64,000 nucleotides of DNA from JACCVL01 sp963704295 (GTDB taxonomy: Bacteria; Actinomycetota; Actinomycetes; Propionibacteriales; Nocardioidaceae), in NCBI GenBank assembly GCA_963704295.1, contig OY969884.1, positions 2,604,001 to 2,668,000 of the forward strand, written 5' to 3'. Under the pieces are notes generated by a model. The model had not been told where the DNA came from. It worked only from the letters and a program-made list of their open reading frames with translations, and made no database searches. Position numbers and translations under genes: made by a program. How positions within the stretch are numbered: position 1 is the first letter of the stretch; every line of letters starts with the position of its first letter. Positions 55,028 to 63,622 of this stretch are shown in pieces.

Positions 55028-56305
55028 GTGAGACCTGCCCGCTCCCGGCTGTTGCCGTCGCTGCCGCCGCGACCGGCGGACTTCTCCACCGCCCTGCGTA
55101 GCCAGGCCGTGACGGCCCGGGTCGGACTGTGGCTCGGCATCTGCTTCGGGGTCGCCTTCCTGACCGGGCTCTGGTCGCACTGGGGCCAGGACATCCCCGG
55201 CTGGCTGGCCTGGCCGACCGAGCCGTCCTGGGGTTATCGCGTGACCCAGGGGCTGCACGTCACGGCCGGCACGGCCGCGGTCCCGCTGCTGCTGGTGAAG
55301 CTCTGGTCGGTCTACCCGCGGCTGTTCCAGATGGTCCCGCGTCGCCCGCCCGGCACCGTGCTCGTGCACGTGCTGGAGCGCGGCTCGATCGGGGTGCTGG
55401 TCGCCAGTGCGCTGTTCCAGCTCGTCACCGGGCTGATGAACTCGTCGCAGTGGTACCCGTGGGCGTTCGGCTTCCGGGACGCGCACTACGCCGTCGGCTG
55501 GCTGGCGATCGGCTCGGTGATCGTGCACGTCGCGGTCAAGCTGCCGGTGATCCGCCGGTCGCTGACCGGACCGGTCGAGCTGGACGACGGGACGCGGGTC
55601 CCGGCGGAGTACGAACCGGAGCAGGCCGACGACGACGTGCCGGAGCCGGCCGACGACGACGTGCCGGAGCCGGCGCCTGCGGTCCGCGAGCCGGTCGGGA
55701 GCGGCGCGGGCGGCCTCAGCCGCCGCACGCTGCTCCGTACCACCTGGGTGGCCACCGGGGTCGCCGTGGTGACGACCGCTGCCGGAGGCACAGTGCCCTG
55801 GCTGCGGCAGCTGTCGGTCTTCGGAGTCCGCTCCGGGGAGGGCCCGCAGGGGGTGCCGATCAACCGCTCCGCCGAGCGCGCCGGCGTCCTGCCGGCGGCG
55901 CTGGACCCGGACTTCCGGCTGACCGTGGTCAACGGTGACCGCTCGGTCGAGCTGACCCGGGCAGACCTCGAGGCGTTGCCGCAGCACACCGCGTCGCTCC
56001 CGATCGCCTGCGTGGAGGGGTGGAGCGCGTCCGCGGTCTGGACCGGCGTGCGCGTGGTCGACCTGCTGGCGCTGGTGCAGGCACCGGCGTCCGACGTCGC
56101 CGTCAGCTCGTTGCAGACCCGCTACTCGTTCGGGACCAGCGACCTGCCGGCCAACGTGTGCGCGGACCCGGACACCCTGCTCGCACTGCGGCTGCACGGC
56201 GAGCCGCTGCACATCGACCACGGCTTCCCGTGCCGCATCATCGCCCCCAACCGTCCCGGGGTGCTGCAGACGAAGTGGGTCTCCCGGGTCGAGGTGGTCA
56301 CGTGA
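55028..56305 (+). CDS. Molybdopterin oxidoreductase fused to a cytochrome-b-like membrane domain
   Basis: The 425-residue protein joins two parts. The first 170 residues have four membrane helices with His residues in TQGLHVTAGTAAVPLLLVKLW, AHYAVGWLAIGSVIVHVAVK, like a cytochrome b561 domain (in pieces of about 20 residues). The second part (about 265-425) is a sulfite-oxidase-type Mo-cofactor domain with IACVEGWSASAVW (Cys ligand near 328) and the family C-terminus TKWVSRVEV. Between them lies SRRTLLRTTW plus a hydrophobic stretch (about 229-255), like a twin-Arg signal. A 24-nt duplication (55625-55672) repeats Ala-Asp-Asp-Asp-Val-Pro-Glu-Pro. Electron acceptor and substrate are unknown. 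It overlaps the next gene by 4 bases. Confidence 0.82.
   Translation: MRPARSRLLPSLPPRPADFSTALRSQAVTARVGLWLGICFGVAFLTGLWSHWGQDIPGWLAWPTEPSWGYRVTQGLHVTAGTAAVPLLLVKLWSVYPRLFQMVPRRPPGTVLVHVLERGSIGVLVASALFQLVTGLMNSSQWYPWAFGFRDAHYAVGWLAIGSVIVHVAVKLPVIRRSLTGPVELDDGTRVPAEYEPEQADDDVPEPADDDVPEPAPAVREPVGSGAGGLSRRTLLRTTWVATGVAVVTTAAGGTVPWLRQLSVFGVRSGEGPQGVPINRSAERAGVLPAALDPDFRLTVVNGDRSVELTRADLEALPQHTASLPIACVEGWSASAVWTGVRVVDLLALVQAPASDVAVSSLQTRYSFGTSDLPANVCADPDTLLALRLHGEPLHIDHGFPCRIIAPNRPGVLQTKWVSRVEVVT
55625..55672 (+). repeat. 24-nt tandem duplication in the oxidoreductase linker
   Basis: Two exact copies of a 24-nt unit code for an acidic repeat in the cytoplasmic linker after the membrane part; it does not disturb the frame. 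Confidence 0.85.
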
Positions 56306-56778
56306 GGCCGAGCCGTGCAGGCAGGCCCGCCGCGGGCGCCGACCGCGTCCCCGACGAGCCGACCGCGGGGGTGCGGACGCTCCGCCTGCTGGTCGGGGCG
56401 GCCGGGCTGGCCGCCGGCGCGTACGGCGGCTGGCTGCTGTGGGCGCAGCGAGACGACGCGCCGTCGCTCGGCCTGTGGCTGGCCGCGGGGGTGCTGCTGC
56501 ACGACGCCGTGCTGGCTCCTCTGCTCGTCGCCGGCGGGCTGCTGCTCGCCCGGGTGCTGCCTCCCGCGTGGCGGGCGCCGGTGGCCGTGGCGGTGATCGT
56601 GTGGGGCAGCCTGACGCTGCTGGCGATCCCCGTGCTCGGCGAGTTCGGCGCGCTGCCGGACAACCCGACCCTGCTGGACCGGCCCTACCTCGCCACCTGG
56701 GCGGTGCTGACCGCGGTCACGGCCGCCCTCGTCACCGCGGCGGCGCTGGCGCGGCGGTCCCGGCGTGTCGCCCGCTGA
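56302..56778 (+). CDS. Four-helix membrane protein of unknown function
   Basis: The 158-residue protein has a disordered N-terminus (1-28) and four membrane helices (about 29-48, 56-82, 93-112 and 132-152). A loop GEFGALPDNPTLLDRPY lies between helices 3 and 4. I do not recognise a family. Its GTG overlaps the oxidoreductase stop by 4 bases, so it is probably an accessory membrane subunit or assembly factor of that enzyme, a guess from coupling. The stop is immediately followed by the recA LexA box. Confidence 0.6.
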   Translation: MRPSRAGRPAAGADRVPDEPTAGVRTLRLLVGAAGLAAGAYGGWLLWAQRDDAPSLGLWLAAGVLLHDAVLAPLLVAGGLLLARVLPPAWRAPVAVAVIVWGSLTLLAIPVLGEFGALPDNPTLLDRPYLATWAVLTAVTAALVTAAALARRSRRVAR

Positions 56779-56794
56779 TCGAACAAGTGTTCGG
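56779..56794 (+). promoter_or_regulatory. LexA (SOS) box of recA
   Basis: TCGAACAAGTGTTCGG has the actinobacterial/Bacillus LexA form CGAAC-N4-GTTCG with one mismatch outside the core. It lies just upstream of the TAGCCT -10 at 56797, as expected for LexA repression of recA. Confidence 0.8.
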
Positions 56795-56796
56795 TC

Positions 56797-56802
56797 TAGC
56801 CT
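56797..56802 (+). promoter_or_regulatory. -10 of recA
   Basis: TAGCCT directly follows the LexA box. The distance to the start (about 148 bases) implies an untranslated leader of about 140 nt. Confidence 0.5.
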
Positions 56803-56950
56803 GTGCACAGACGCTGCGAGACCCGTCCGTCGTCCCCGGCCCCGGTCCGGTTATCCCCGGGCTGTCGGTGGCGGCTCCTAGGTTTCGCGGTGAGGGACAC
56901 GACCGACTCTCAGACACCGTCCGGTGAGGACACGACCCGAGGTGGGGCAG

Positions 56951-58000
<1,050 letters not shown>

Positions 58001-58002
58001 GC

Positions 58003-58542
58003 GTGGCCACGCCCGACGATCCGGTCGCCGCAGGGCCACCGGAGGACCCCGAGGCGGTGGCTCGGCAGATCCTGCTCCGCCGGCTCACCGACCGGCCACG
58101 GACCCGGAGTGAGCTGGCCGAGGCGCTGGCGCGCCGCCGGGTGCCCGGTGACGTCGCGGACCGGGTCCTGGACCGGTTCGAGGAGGTCGGGCTGGTCGAC
58201 GACGCCGCCTTCGCCACCTCGTGGGTGGAGTCCCGGCATCGGGATCGCGGACTCGGTCGCCGCGCCCTGGTGCACGAGCTGCGGCGAAAGGGCGTGGACG
58301 ACGTGCTGGCGCGGGAGGCGGTGGCTTCGGTCGACGACGATGCGGAGCGGGAGGCCGCTCGTCGACTGGTCGAGCACCGGCTGCCGTCGGTGCGGGGATT
58401 GGACCGCCCCCGGGCCGAGCGCCGGTTGATCGGCCTGCTGGCACGGCGTGGGCACGGACCGGGCACGGCGGCCGCGATCGTCCGCGAGGTGCTGGGGCGA
58501 GCGCGACGACGCCGCCGACTCGGCGACCGACAGGTCGCTTGA
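58003..58542 (+). CDS. recX: RecX regulatory protein
   Basis: RecX binds RecA filaments and limits their activity. The 179-residue protein is built of three-helix repeats: QILLRRLTDRPRTRSELAEAL, ADRVLDRFEEVGLVDDAAFATSWVESRHRDRGLGRRALVHELRRKGV (in family-typical order), and RRLIGLLARRGHGPGTAAAIV. GTG 58003, 2 bases after the recA stop, gives the usual length. Co-transcription with recA is standard. Confidence 0.94.
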   Translation: MATPDDPVAAGPPEDPEAVARQILLRRLTDRPRTRSELAEALARRRVPGDVADRVLDRFEEVGLVDDAAFATSWVESRHRDRGLGRRALVHELRRKGVDDVLAREAVASVDDDAEREAARRLVEHRLPSVRGLDRPRAERRLIGLLARRGHGPGTAAAIVREVLGRARRRRRLGDRQVA

Positions 58543-58794
58543 CCTGCCCTGATGCCGGACCTACCGTGACAGGACCGAAGGGAACCGTCGTCCTCGGGCG
58601 GCGTTTGCGATAGCACAACACCCGTCCGGCCCGCTCGCGGTCCGGACGCGATCACGGCAGGACCGGTCGGACCTTGGCCGGACTCGGACTCCGGTCGACG
58701 CACCACCCGTGCGCCGGGCGGGCCGGTGTCGATGACTGCGGCTCCCCTCGCCGACCCTGCGGACCTCCGCCGGGCTGAGCAGCACGGAGGCGAC

Positions 58795-60285
58795 ATGGAC
58801 ACGGCCGTGGAGCTCCTCCCGCTGGTAGCCCTGGTCGTGGCGGTGGTGGCCACCGGGCTGTTGGTGCGCCGGTCCGCCTCCGCCCGGTCCGACGCCGCGC
58901 AGGACCGGGAGCGGGCCGAGACCGAACTCGCCCGGCAGCGGGCGGAGAGCGCCAGCCGGCTCCGCGAACAGCTCGAGCTGCGGGAACAGCGGGTGACCGA
59001 TGCCGAGCAGCGGCTGGTGGAGTCCCAGCAGCGGGTCGAGGCGGAGGCCGGGCGGCTGCGGGAGCGCAGCGCCGCGCTGGACGAGCTGACCGCCGAGCTC
59101 GACCGCAGGCAGGACGGCCTGGCCGAGCTGGCCGCGGCGCGCACCGCCGAGCTGGAGCGGGCGGCCGGGCTGAGCGCCGGCGACGCCCGCGCCGAGCTGG
59201 TCGCCGGGCAGGAGCACGACGCGAAGCTGGCCGCGGCGCGCGCTGTGCGCGACATCGAGCGAGCCGCCGAGGAGGAGGGCGAGGCCCGGGCCCGGCGGAT
59301 CCTCACCACCGCGATCCAGCGGCTCGCCGCCGCGCAGACCGCCGAGGCGGTGGTGTCGCTGATGCCCCTGCCCAGCGACGACATGAAGGGTCGGATCATC
59401 GGCCGCGAGGGTCGCAACGTCCGGGCCTTCGAGCAGGTCACCGGGGTCAACCTGATCATCGACGACACCCCGGAGGCGGTGCTGCTCAGCTGCTTCGACC
59501 CGGTGCGGCGCGAGGTCGGTCGGCGCACCTTGGAGGAGCTGGTCGCGGACGGGCGGATCCACCCCGGCCGGATCGAGGAGGTGCACGCGCGGTGCGCGTC
59601 CGACGTGGACCGACTGTGCGTGCGGGCCGGCGAGGACGCGGCCACCGAGTTCGGCATCACCGACCTGCATCCCGAACTGGTTCGGACGCTCGGGCAGCTG
59701 CGCTACCGCACGTCGTACGGTCAGAACGTGCTCGCCCACCTGATCGAGTCCGGGCACCTGGCGGCGCTGATGGCCGACGAGCTGGGACTGAACCGGGCGC
59801 TGTGCGCGCGGGCCGCGCTGCTGCACGACATCGGCAAGGCGCTCACACACGAGGCCGAGGGCAGCCACGCCATCGTCGGCGCCGAGCTGGCCCGGCGGCA
59901 CGGCGAGAGCGACGACGTCGTGCACGCCATCGAGGCCCACCACAACGAGGTGGAGCCGCGGACCGTCGAGGCGGTGCTCACCCAGGCCGCCGACGCGATC
60001 AGCGGCAGCCGGCCCGGGGCCCGCCGCGAAGCGCTGGAGTCGTACGTGCGCCGGCTGGAGTCCCTGGAGCGGATCGCGTCCGCCAAGCCCGGCGTGGACA
60101 AGGTGTTCGCGATGCAGGCCGGCCGCGAGCTGCGGGTGATGGTGCAGCCGCACGAGGTGGACGACATCCAGGCGCAGGTGCTCGCGCGGGACATCGCCAA
60201 GCAGGTCGAGCAGGAGCTCAGCTACCCGGGCCAGGTCCGGGTCACCGTGGTCCGGGAGTCCCGCGCCACCGAGATTGCCCGCTGA
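58795..60285 (+). CDS. rny: Ribonuclease Y
   Basis: RNase Y is a membrane-bound endonuclease that starts mRNA decay. The 496-residue protein has an N-terminal helix (about 6-25), a long coiled coil rich in Arg/Glu (about 27-165), a KH domain with KGRIIGREGRNVRAFEQVTG (about 197-216), and an HD domain with the metal motif LLHDIGKALTHEAEGSHA. ATG 58795 has GGAGG at 58786-58790. Starts 60-70 bases earlier would add an odd N-terminus before the membrane helix. The 252-base gap after recX shows no gene. rny and rnj are both present in this window. Confidence 0.95.
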   Translation: MDTAVELLPLVALVVAVVATGLLVRRSASARSDAAQDRERAETELARQRAESASRLREQLELREQRVTDAEQRLVESQQRVEAEAGRLRERSAALDELTAELDRRQDGLAELAAARTAELERAAGLSAGDARAELVAGQEHDAKLAAARAVRDIERAAEEEGEARARRILTTAIQRLAAAQTAEAVVSLMPLPSDDMKGRIIGREGRNVRAFEQVTGVNLIIDDTPEAVLLSCFDPVRREVGRRTLEELVADGRIHPGRIEEVHARCASDVDRLCVRAGEDAATEFGITDLHPELVRTLGQLRYRTSYGQNVLAHLIESGHLAALMADELGLNRALCARAALLHDIGKALTHEAEGSHAIVGAELARRHGESDDVVHAIEAHHNEVEPRTVEAVLTQAADAISGSRPGARREALESYVRRLESLERIASAKPGVDKVFAMQAGRELRVMVQPHEVDDIQAQVLARDIAKQVEQELSYPGQVRVTVVRESRATEIAR

Positions 60286-60302
60286 CCCGCCGCACGCACG
60301 CA

Positions 60303-60328
60303 GCAGCGCTGGAGTGTCGGGGCGCTGC
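60303..60328. terminator. Hairpin between convergent rny and the next gene
   Basis: GCAGCGC (60303-60309) pairs with GCGCTGC (60322-60328) over a 12-nt loop. It lies between the two stops and has no U-tract, as is common in high-GC genomes. Confidence 0.5.
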
Positions 60329-60333
60329 CGGGG

Positions 60334-61029
60334 TCAGCGGGTGGTGAGCGCGCAGGCCGCGTCCCAGGGCAGCTGCTCCGAACGGGCCGGCTGCGGCGGG
60401 CCGATCACGGCGATGCAGTCCTGCACCGCGCCGGCGAGCATCCCGTACAGCAGGTCGTCCGGGTCGTCGATGCACGCCTGAGCGACTCCGGCGACGGCGC
60501 ACTGCACCGTGGCCGGTGCGGCGTGCCGGCGGAAGCCGCGCGAGGAGATCCCGACGTCGCGGATCAGCCGGGACGCCTGCCGCGCCGCGTACGGCGCCCG
60601 GGCCAGCGCCTGCCGGCTCTCGGCGGGCAGCGGATCGGTGGACCGTCCGTCCAGCTCCGCGAGCAGCCGCTCGGTGTTGAGGATCGACACCGCCAGTGCG
60701 CACTGTCGCTCGGCGGAGGCGACCGGCAGCGCGGTGCGGGCGGAGCGCAGGGCGATCACCGCGTCGATCCGGACGTCGTCCCCGGTCAGCCCGATGACGC
60801 TCGGGATCAGCGGGGCGAGCCGACCTCGCGCGGCGTCCGAGGTCAGGTCGTTGACCGACCGGGCCAGTGCGGCGAGCAGCGGGTGCGTGCAGCGCGGATG
60901 GTCGCTCCAGCGCTCACCGGCGAGGAACGCCGCCAGCTCCATGAAGCACGCGCCCTTGCGCGGACTACGGTGCTTGCCGGCCGAGAGCACGGGAACCATG
61001 TCCGGCACCGGAACGGAGGGATTGTGCAT
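60334..61029 (-). CDS. Conserved actinobacterial protein of unknown function
   Basis: The 231-residue, mainly helical soluble protein has SPRKGACFMELAAFLAGERWSDHPRCTHPLLAAL near the start (Cys at two places, and His), NDLTSDAARGRLAPLIPSVIGL, and Cys in ERQCALAV and TVQCAVAGVAQACIDD. The four Cys and two His are suggestive of a metal or disulfide role, but no family is recognised. ATG 61029 has GGGAG upstream and is preferred over GTG 61044. It converges on rny. Confidence 0.7.
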   Translation of the reverse strand: MHNPSVPVPDMVPVLSAGKHRSPRKGACFMELAAFLAGERWSDHPRCTHPLLAALARSVNDLTSDAARGRLAPLIPSVIGLTGDDVRIDAVIALRSARTALPVASAERQCALAVSILNTERLLAELDGRSTDPLPAESRQALARAPYAARQASRLIRDVGISSRGFRRHAAPATVQCAVAGVAQACIDDPDDLLYGMLAGAVQDCIAVIGPPQPARSEQLPWDAACALTTR

Positions 61030-61096
61030 CGCGATCACTCCCACGGGGCGGCTGCTCGCCTCCAGTGTGCGCTTCCGCGCTGGATTTCGACAGGGG

Positions 61097-61126
61097 GCCG
61101 GCGGGGTCGGGTCGAACCCCGCCGGC
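61097..61126 (-). terminator. Terminator hairpin after gluD
   Basis: An 11-bp perfect GC stem, GCCGGCGGGGT (61097-61107) with ACCCCGCCGGC (61116-61126), has an 8-nt loop. It lies 24 bases after the gluD stop on the minus strand and would end the glu operon transcript. Confidence 0.7.
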
Positions 61127-61149
61127 TTCGACCTGCGCCGGTCGGCTGC

Positions 61150-61983
61150 TCAGCCGGCGACGGAGCTGGTCACGCCCTCCACCTGCTCGGCGGCGGACTG
61201 GGTGGCTCGGCCAAGCCGCCGCTCGAGCCACACCGCCAGCCGCGACAGCGAGTAGTTGATCGCGATGAAGATCGCCGCCAGCAGGGTGTACGTGAGCAGT
61301 CCGGCGCCGATGAACTGCGCCACCAACCGGCCCTGCCACACCAACTCGGTGTAGATGATCACGAAGCCGAGCGAGGTGTCCTTGAGGATCACCACGCACT
61401 GGCTGATGATCGCGGGCAGCATGATCCGGACCGCCTGCGGAATCAGCACCAGCCGCATCACCTGCATCTTGCGCAGCCCGATGCCGTACGCCGCCTCGGT
61501 CTGTCCCTGCGGCACCGCGTTGATGCCGGCCCGGAAGACCTCCGCGAGCACCGACCCGTTGTAGAGCGTCAGGCCGATCACCAAAGCGCCCAGGCCGCCG
61601 ACGAGGTCGTTGTAGCTGAGGAAGATGAACAGGATCAGCATCAGCAGCGGCACGGCCCGGAAGAACTCCACGACCGCCCACGCCGTCCCGCGGACCAGCC
61701 GCCGGTCGGACAGCCGCGCCGTCGCGAACACCAGTCCGAAGGTCACCGACGTGACGATCGAGATCCCGGCGGCCTGCAGCGTCTGCACCAGGCCCTCGGC
61801 CAGCGCGTTCAGGTTGTTCGTCTGGAACAGCGCCTCGATGTTCTCCGGGGAGAACTCGTCGGCCACCAGCCGCCGCACGACCAGCGCGACCACGACCAGA
61901 AGCAGCGCGCCGGTGACCAGCGAGATCACCCGGTGCCGCCGCCTGGCCCGCGGGCCGGGCGTGTCGAACAAGACGGTGCTCAC
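61150..61983 (-). CDS. gluD: Glutamate ABC transporter permease GluD
   Basis: The 277-residue permease of the HisMQ family has about five to six helices. It has FRAVPLLMLILFIF, GLTLYNGSVLAEVFRAGINAVPQGQTEAAYGIGLRKMQ (the EAA-type coupling loop), and LIPQAVRIMLPAIISQ. It forms a heterodimer with GluC for glutamate uptake by homology to Corynebacterium gluABCD. GTG 61983 overlaps the gluC stop by 4 bases. Confidence 0.92.
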   Translation of the reverse strand: MSTVLFDTPGPRARRRHRVISLVTGALLLVVVALVVRRLVADEFSPENIEALFQTNNLNALAEGLVQTLQAAGISIVTSVTFGLVFATARLSDRRLVRGTAWAVVEFFRAVPLLMLILFIFLSYNDLVGGLGALVIGLTLYNGSVLAEVFRAGINAVPQGQTEAAYGIGLRKMQVMRLVLIPQAVRIMLPAIISQCVVILKDTSLGFVIIYTELVWQGRLVAQFIGAGLLTYTLLAAIFIAINYSLSRLAVWLERRLGRATQSAAEQVEGVTSSVAG

Positions 61984-62657
61984 CGCAGCACCGCCATCCG
62001 CCGCTCGAGCACGTTTGCCACCAGCGAGATCACCGCGACGATGGCGATGTAGCCGACCGCGACCCCGATGAACACCTCGACGCGGGCGGTGGCGTTGTCG
62101 TTCAGCAGCTTGCGCAGCTGACCGGTGGCCTCGAGCACGCCGGCGGCCAGGGCCACGCTGGTGTTCTTGGCCAGCGCGATGTAGATGCTCGCCATGGGCG
62201 CCACCACCGACCGCGCCGCCTGGGGCAGCACGATCATCCGCAGGCTCTGGGTGAACGTCATCCCGATCGCGCGGGCCGCCTCGGCCTGCCCGGTGGCCAC
62301 CGAGTTGATCCCGGAGCGCAGCGCCTCACAGACGAACGCGGCCGTGTAGAGCCCGAGGCCGAGGGCGGCGTAGGTCTCGAAGTTGTTGTACGGCACCGGG
62401 CCGGCGTCGAAGGACAGGCTGATGCCGAGCTCGGGCAGCCCGAATGCGACGATCAGGAGCACCAGCAGCAGGGGCGTGTTGCGGAAGACGGTCACGTACG
62501 CGGTCCCCACCGCCCGCAGCGGCGGGATCGGGCTGACCCGCAGGCTCGCCAGCACCGTGCCGACCACGGCGGCGAAGATCCCGCTCGCGACCAGCAGCTG
62601 GAGCGTGACCGCGAAGCCCTTGGCCAGGACGTCGAGGTTGTCGAACAGGTAGCCCAT
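61980..62657 (-). CDS. gluC: Glutamate ABC transporter permease GluC
   Basis: The 225-residue permease has FRNTPLLLVLLIVAFGLPELG, ALGLGLYTAAFVCEALRSGINSVATGQAEAARAIGMTFTQSLR (EAA loop) and LPQAARSVVAPMASIYIALAKNTSVA. These place it in the HisMQ amino acid permease family. It starts at ATG 62657, 26 bases after gluB. Together with GluD it forms the channel. Confidence 0.92.
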   Translation of the reverse strand: MGYLFDNLDVLAKGFAVTLQLLVASGIFAAVVGTVLASLRVSPIPPLRAVGTAYVTVFRNTPLLLVLLIVAFGLPELGISLSFDAGPVPYNNFETYAALGLGLYTAAFVCEALRSGINSVATGQAEAARAIGMTFTQSLRMIVLPQAARSVVAPMASIYIALAKNTSVALAAGVLEATGQLRKLLNDNATARVEVFIGVAVGYIAIVAVISLVANVLERRMAVLR

Positions 62658-62683
62658 GAACCGCCCTCAGGTCTCGGACACGG

Positions 62684-63565
62684 TCACTCGCAGGAGTCGG
62701 GCTCCGGCGGCTCCGGCGTGTCCACACCCGACTCGCCGAGGGTGAGCTCGAAGGCCTCCGTCCAGGTGCCGTCCTCGTAGGACTCCTCGATCGTGTCGGT
62801 CAGGAACTGGCAGAACTCGGTGTCGCCCTTGGAGTAGCCGATGCCGTACCGCTCCTCACTGAACGGGTCCGCGGTGACCTGCAGCTCGTCGGGGTTCTCC
62901 GCCTCGTAGCCGAGCAGGATCGCGCCGTCGGTGGTGACCACGTCGGTCTCACCGTTCTCCAGGGCGTCGACGCACTCCGAGTAGGTGTCGAAGGTGACCG
63001 GGTCGGCGCCGTAGTCGTCGGTCGCGGTCTCCAGCGACGTGGAGCCGGACACGGAGCAGACGCTCACGCCCTGCAGGTCCTCCGGCGCGGCGATGGTCTC
63101 TGCGTCCTCCTGCCGGACGAGCAGCTGCTGGCCGGTGACGTAGTAGGGGCCCGCCTGACCGACGAGCTTCCGCCGGTCCGCCGTGATCGAGTAGGACGCG
63201 ATCACGATGTCCACCTCGCCGTTGTCCAAGAACGGCTCGCGGTTGTCCGAGATGGTGGGCACCCAGTCGATGCCGTCGTCGGCGATGCCCAGGTCGGCGG
63301 CGATGATCCGGCCCATCTCGACGTCGAAGCCGGTCGGCCGGTCCACCCCCGGCTCCTGGAAGCCGATGCCCGGCTGGTCGGTCTTCACCCCGATCCGGAT
63401 CTCACCCGCCTCGCACAGCTCCAGCATGGTCGAGCCGGAGGGGAAGTCGCAGCCCTCGGCCACGTCCACCTCGACGCCGTCGGTGTCGGAGTCACCTCCG
63501 CACGCGGCGAGGGTCAGCGCCAGTGCGGCCGCCACGCCTACGGTGCCCGTTGCCAGTCTCATCAT
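62684..63565 (-). CDS. gluB: Glutamate-binding lipoprotein GluB
   Basis: This 293-residue solute-binding protein is a lipoprotein. A hydrophobic signal ends in LAAC with the lipid Cys at residue 22. The mature part has LCEAGEIRIGVKTDQPGIGFQEP, RPTGFDVEMGRIIAADLG, DIVIASYSITADRRKLVGQAGPYY and the SVCSVSGSTSLE segment, typical of type 3 (amino acid) binding proteins. GAGAGG lies 5 nt before ATG 63565 and two direct repeats lie upstream of that. Confidence 0.93.
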   Translation of the reverse strand: MMRLATGTVGVAAALALTLAACGGDSDTDGVEVDVAEGCDFPSGSTMLELCEAGEIRIGVKTDQPGIGFQEPGVDRPTGFDVEMGRIIAADLGIADDGIDWVPTISDNREPFLDNGEVDIVIASYSITADRRKLVGQAGPYYVTGQQLLVRQEDAETIAAPEDLQGVSVCSVSGSTSLETATDDYGADPVTFDTYSECVDALENGETDVVTTDGAILLGYEAENPDELQVTADPFSEERYGIGYSKGDTEFCQFLTDTIEESYEDGTWTEAFELTLGESGVDTPEPPEPDSCE

Positions 63566-63575
63566 CGGTTCCTCT

Positions 63576-63600
63576 CGTTGCGTACGGTCGTTGCGTACGG
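63576..63600 (-). repeat. Direct 12-nt repeat in the gluB leader
   Basis: Two exact copies of CGTTGCGTACGG (plus strand), at 63576-63587 and 63589-63600, lie between gluA and gluB, just 5' of the gluB ribosome binding site on the minus strand. They could bind a regulator, or an RNA-binding protein could act there. Confidence 0.5.
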
Positions 63601-63622
63601 GTGACGTGTCCTCACGGCCGGA

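Noticed and set aside
58543..58794. Small gene or RNA between recX and rny
   Set aside because: No start with a ribosome binding site, no coding pattern and no clear structured RNA is visible; only the rny leader is supported.
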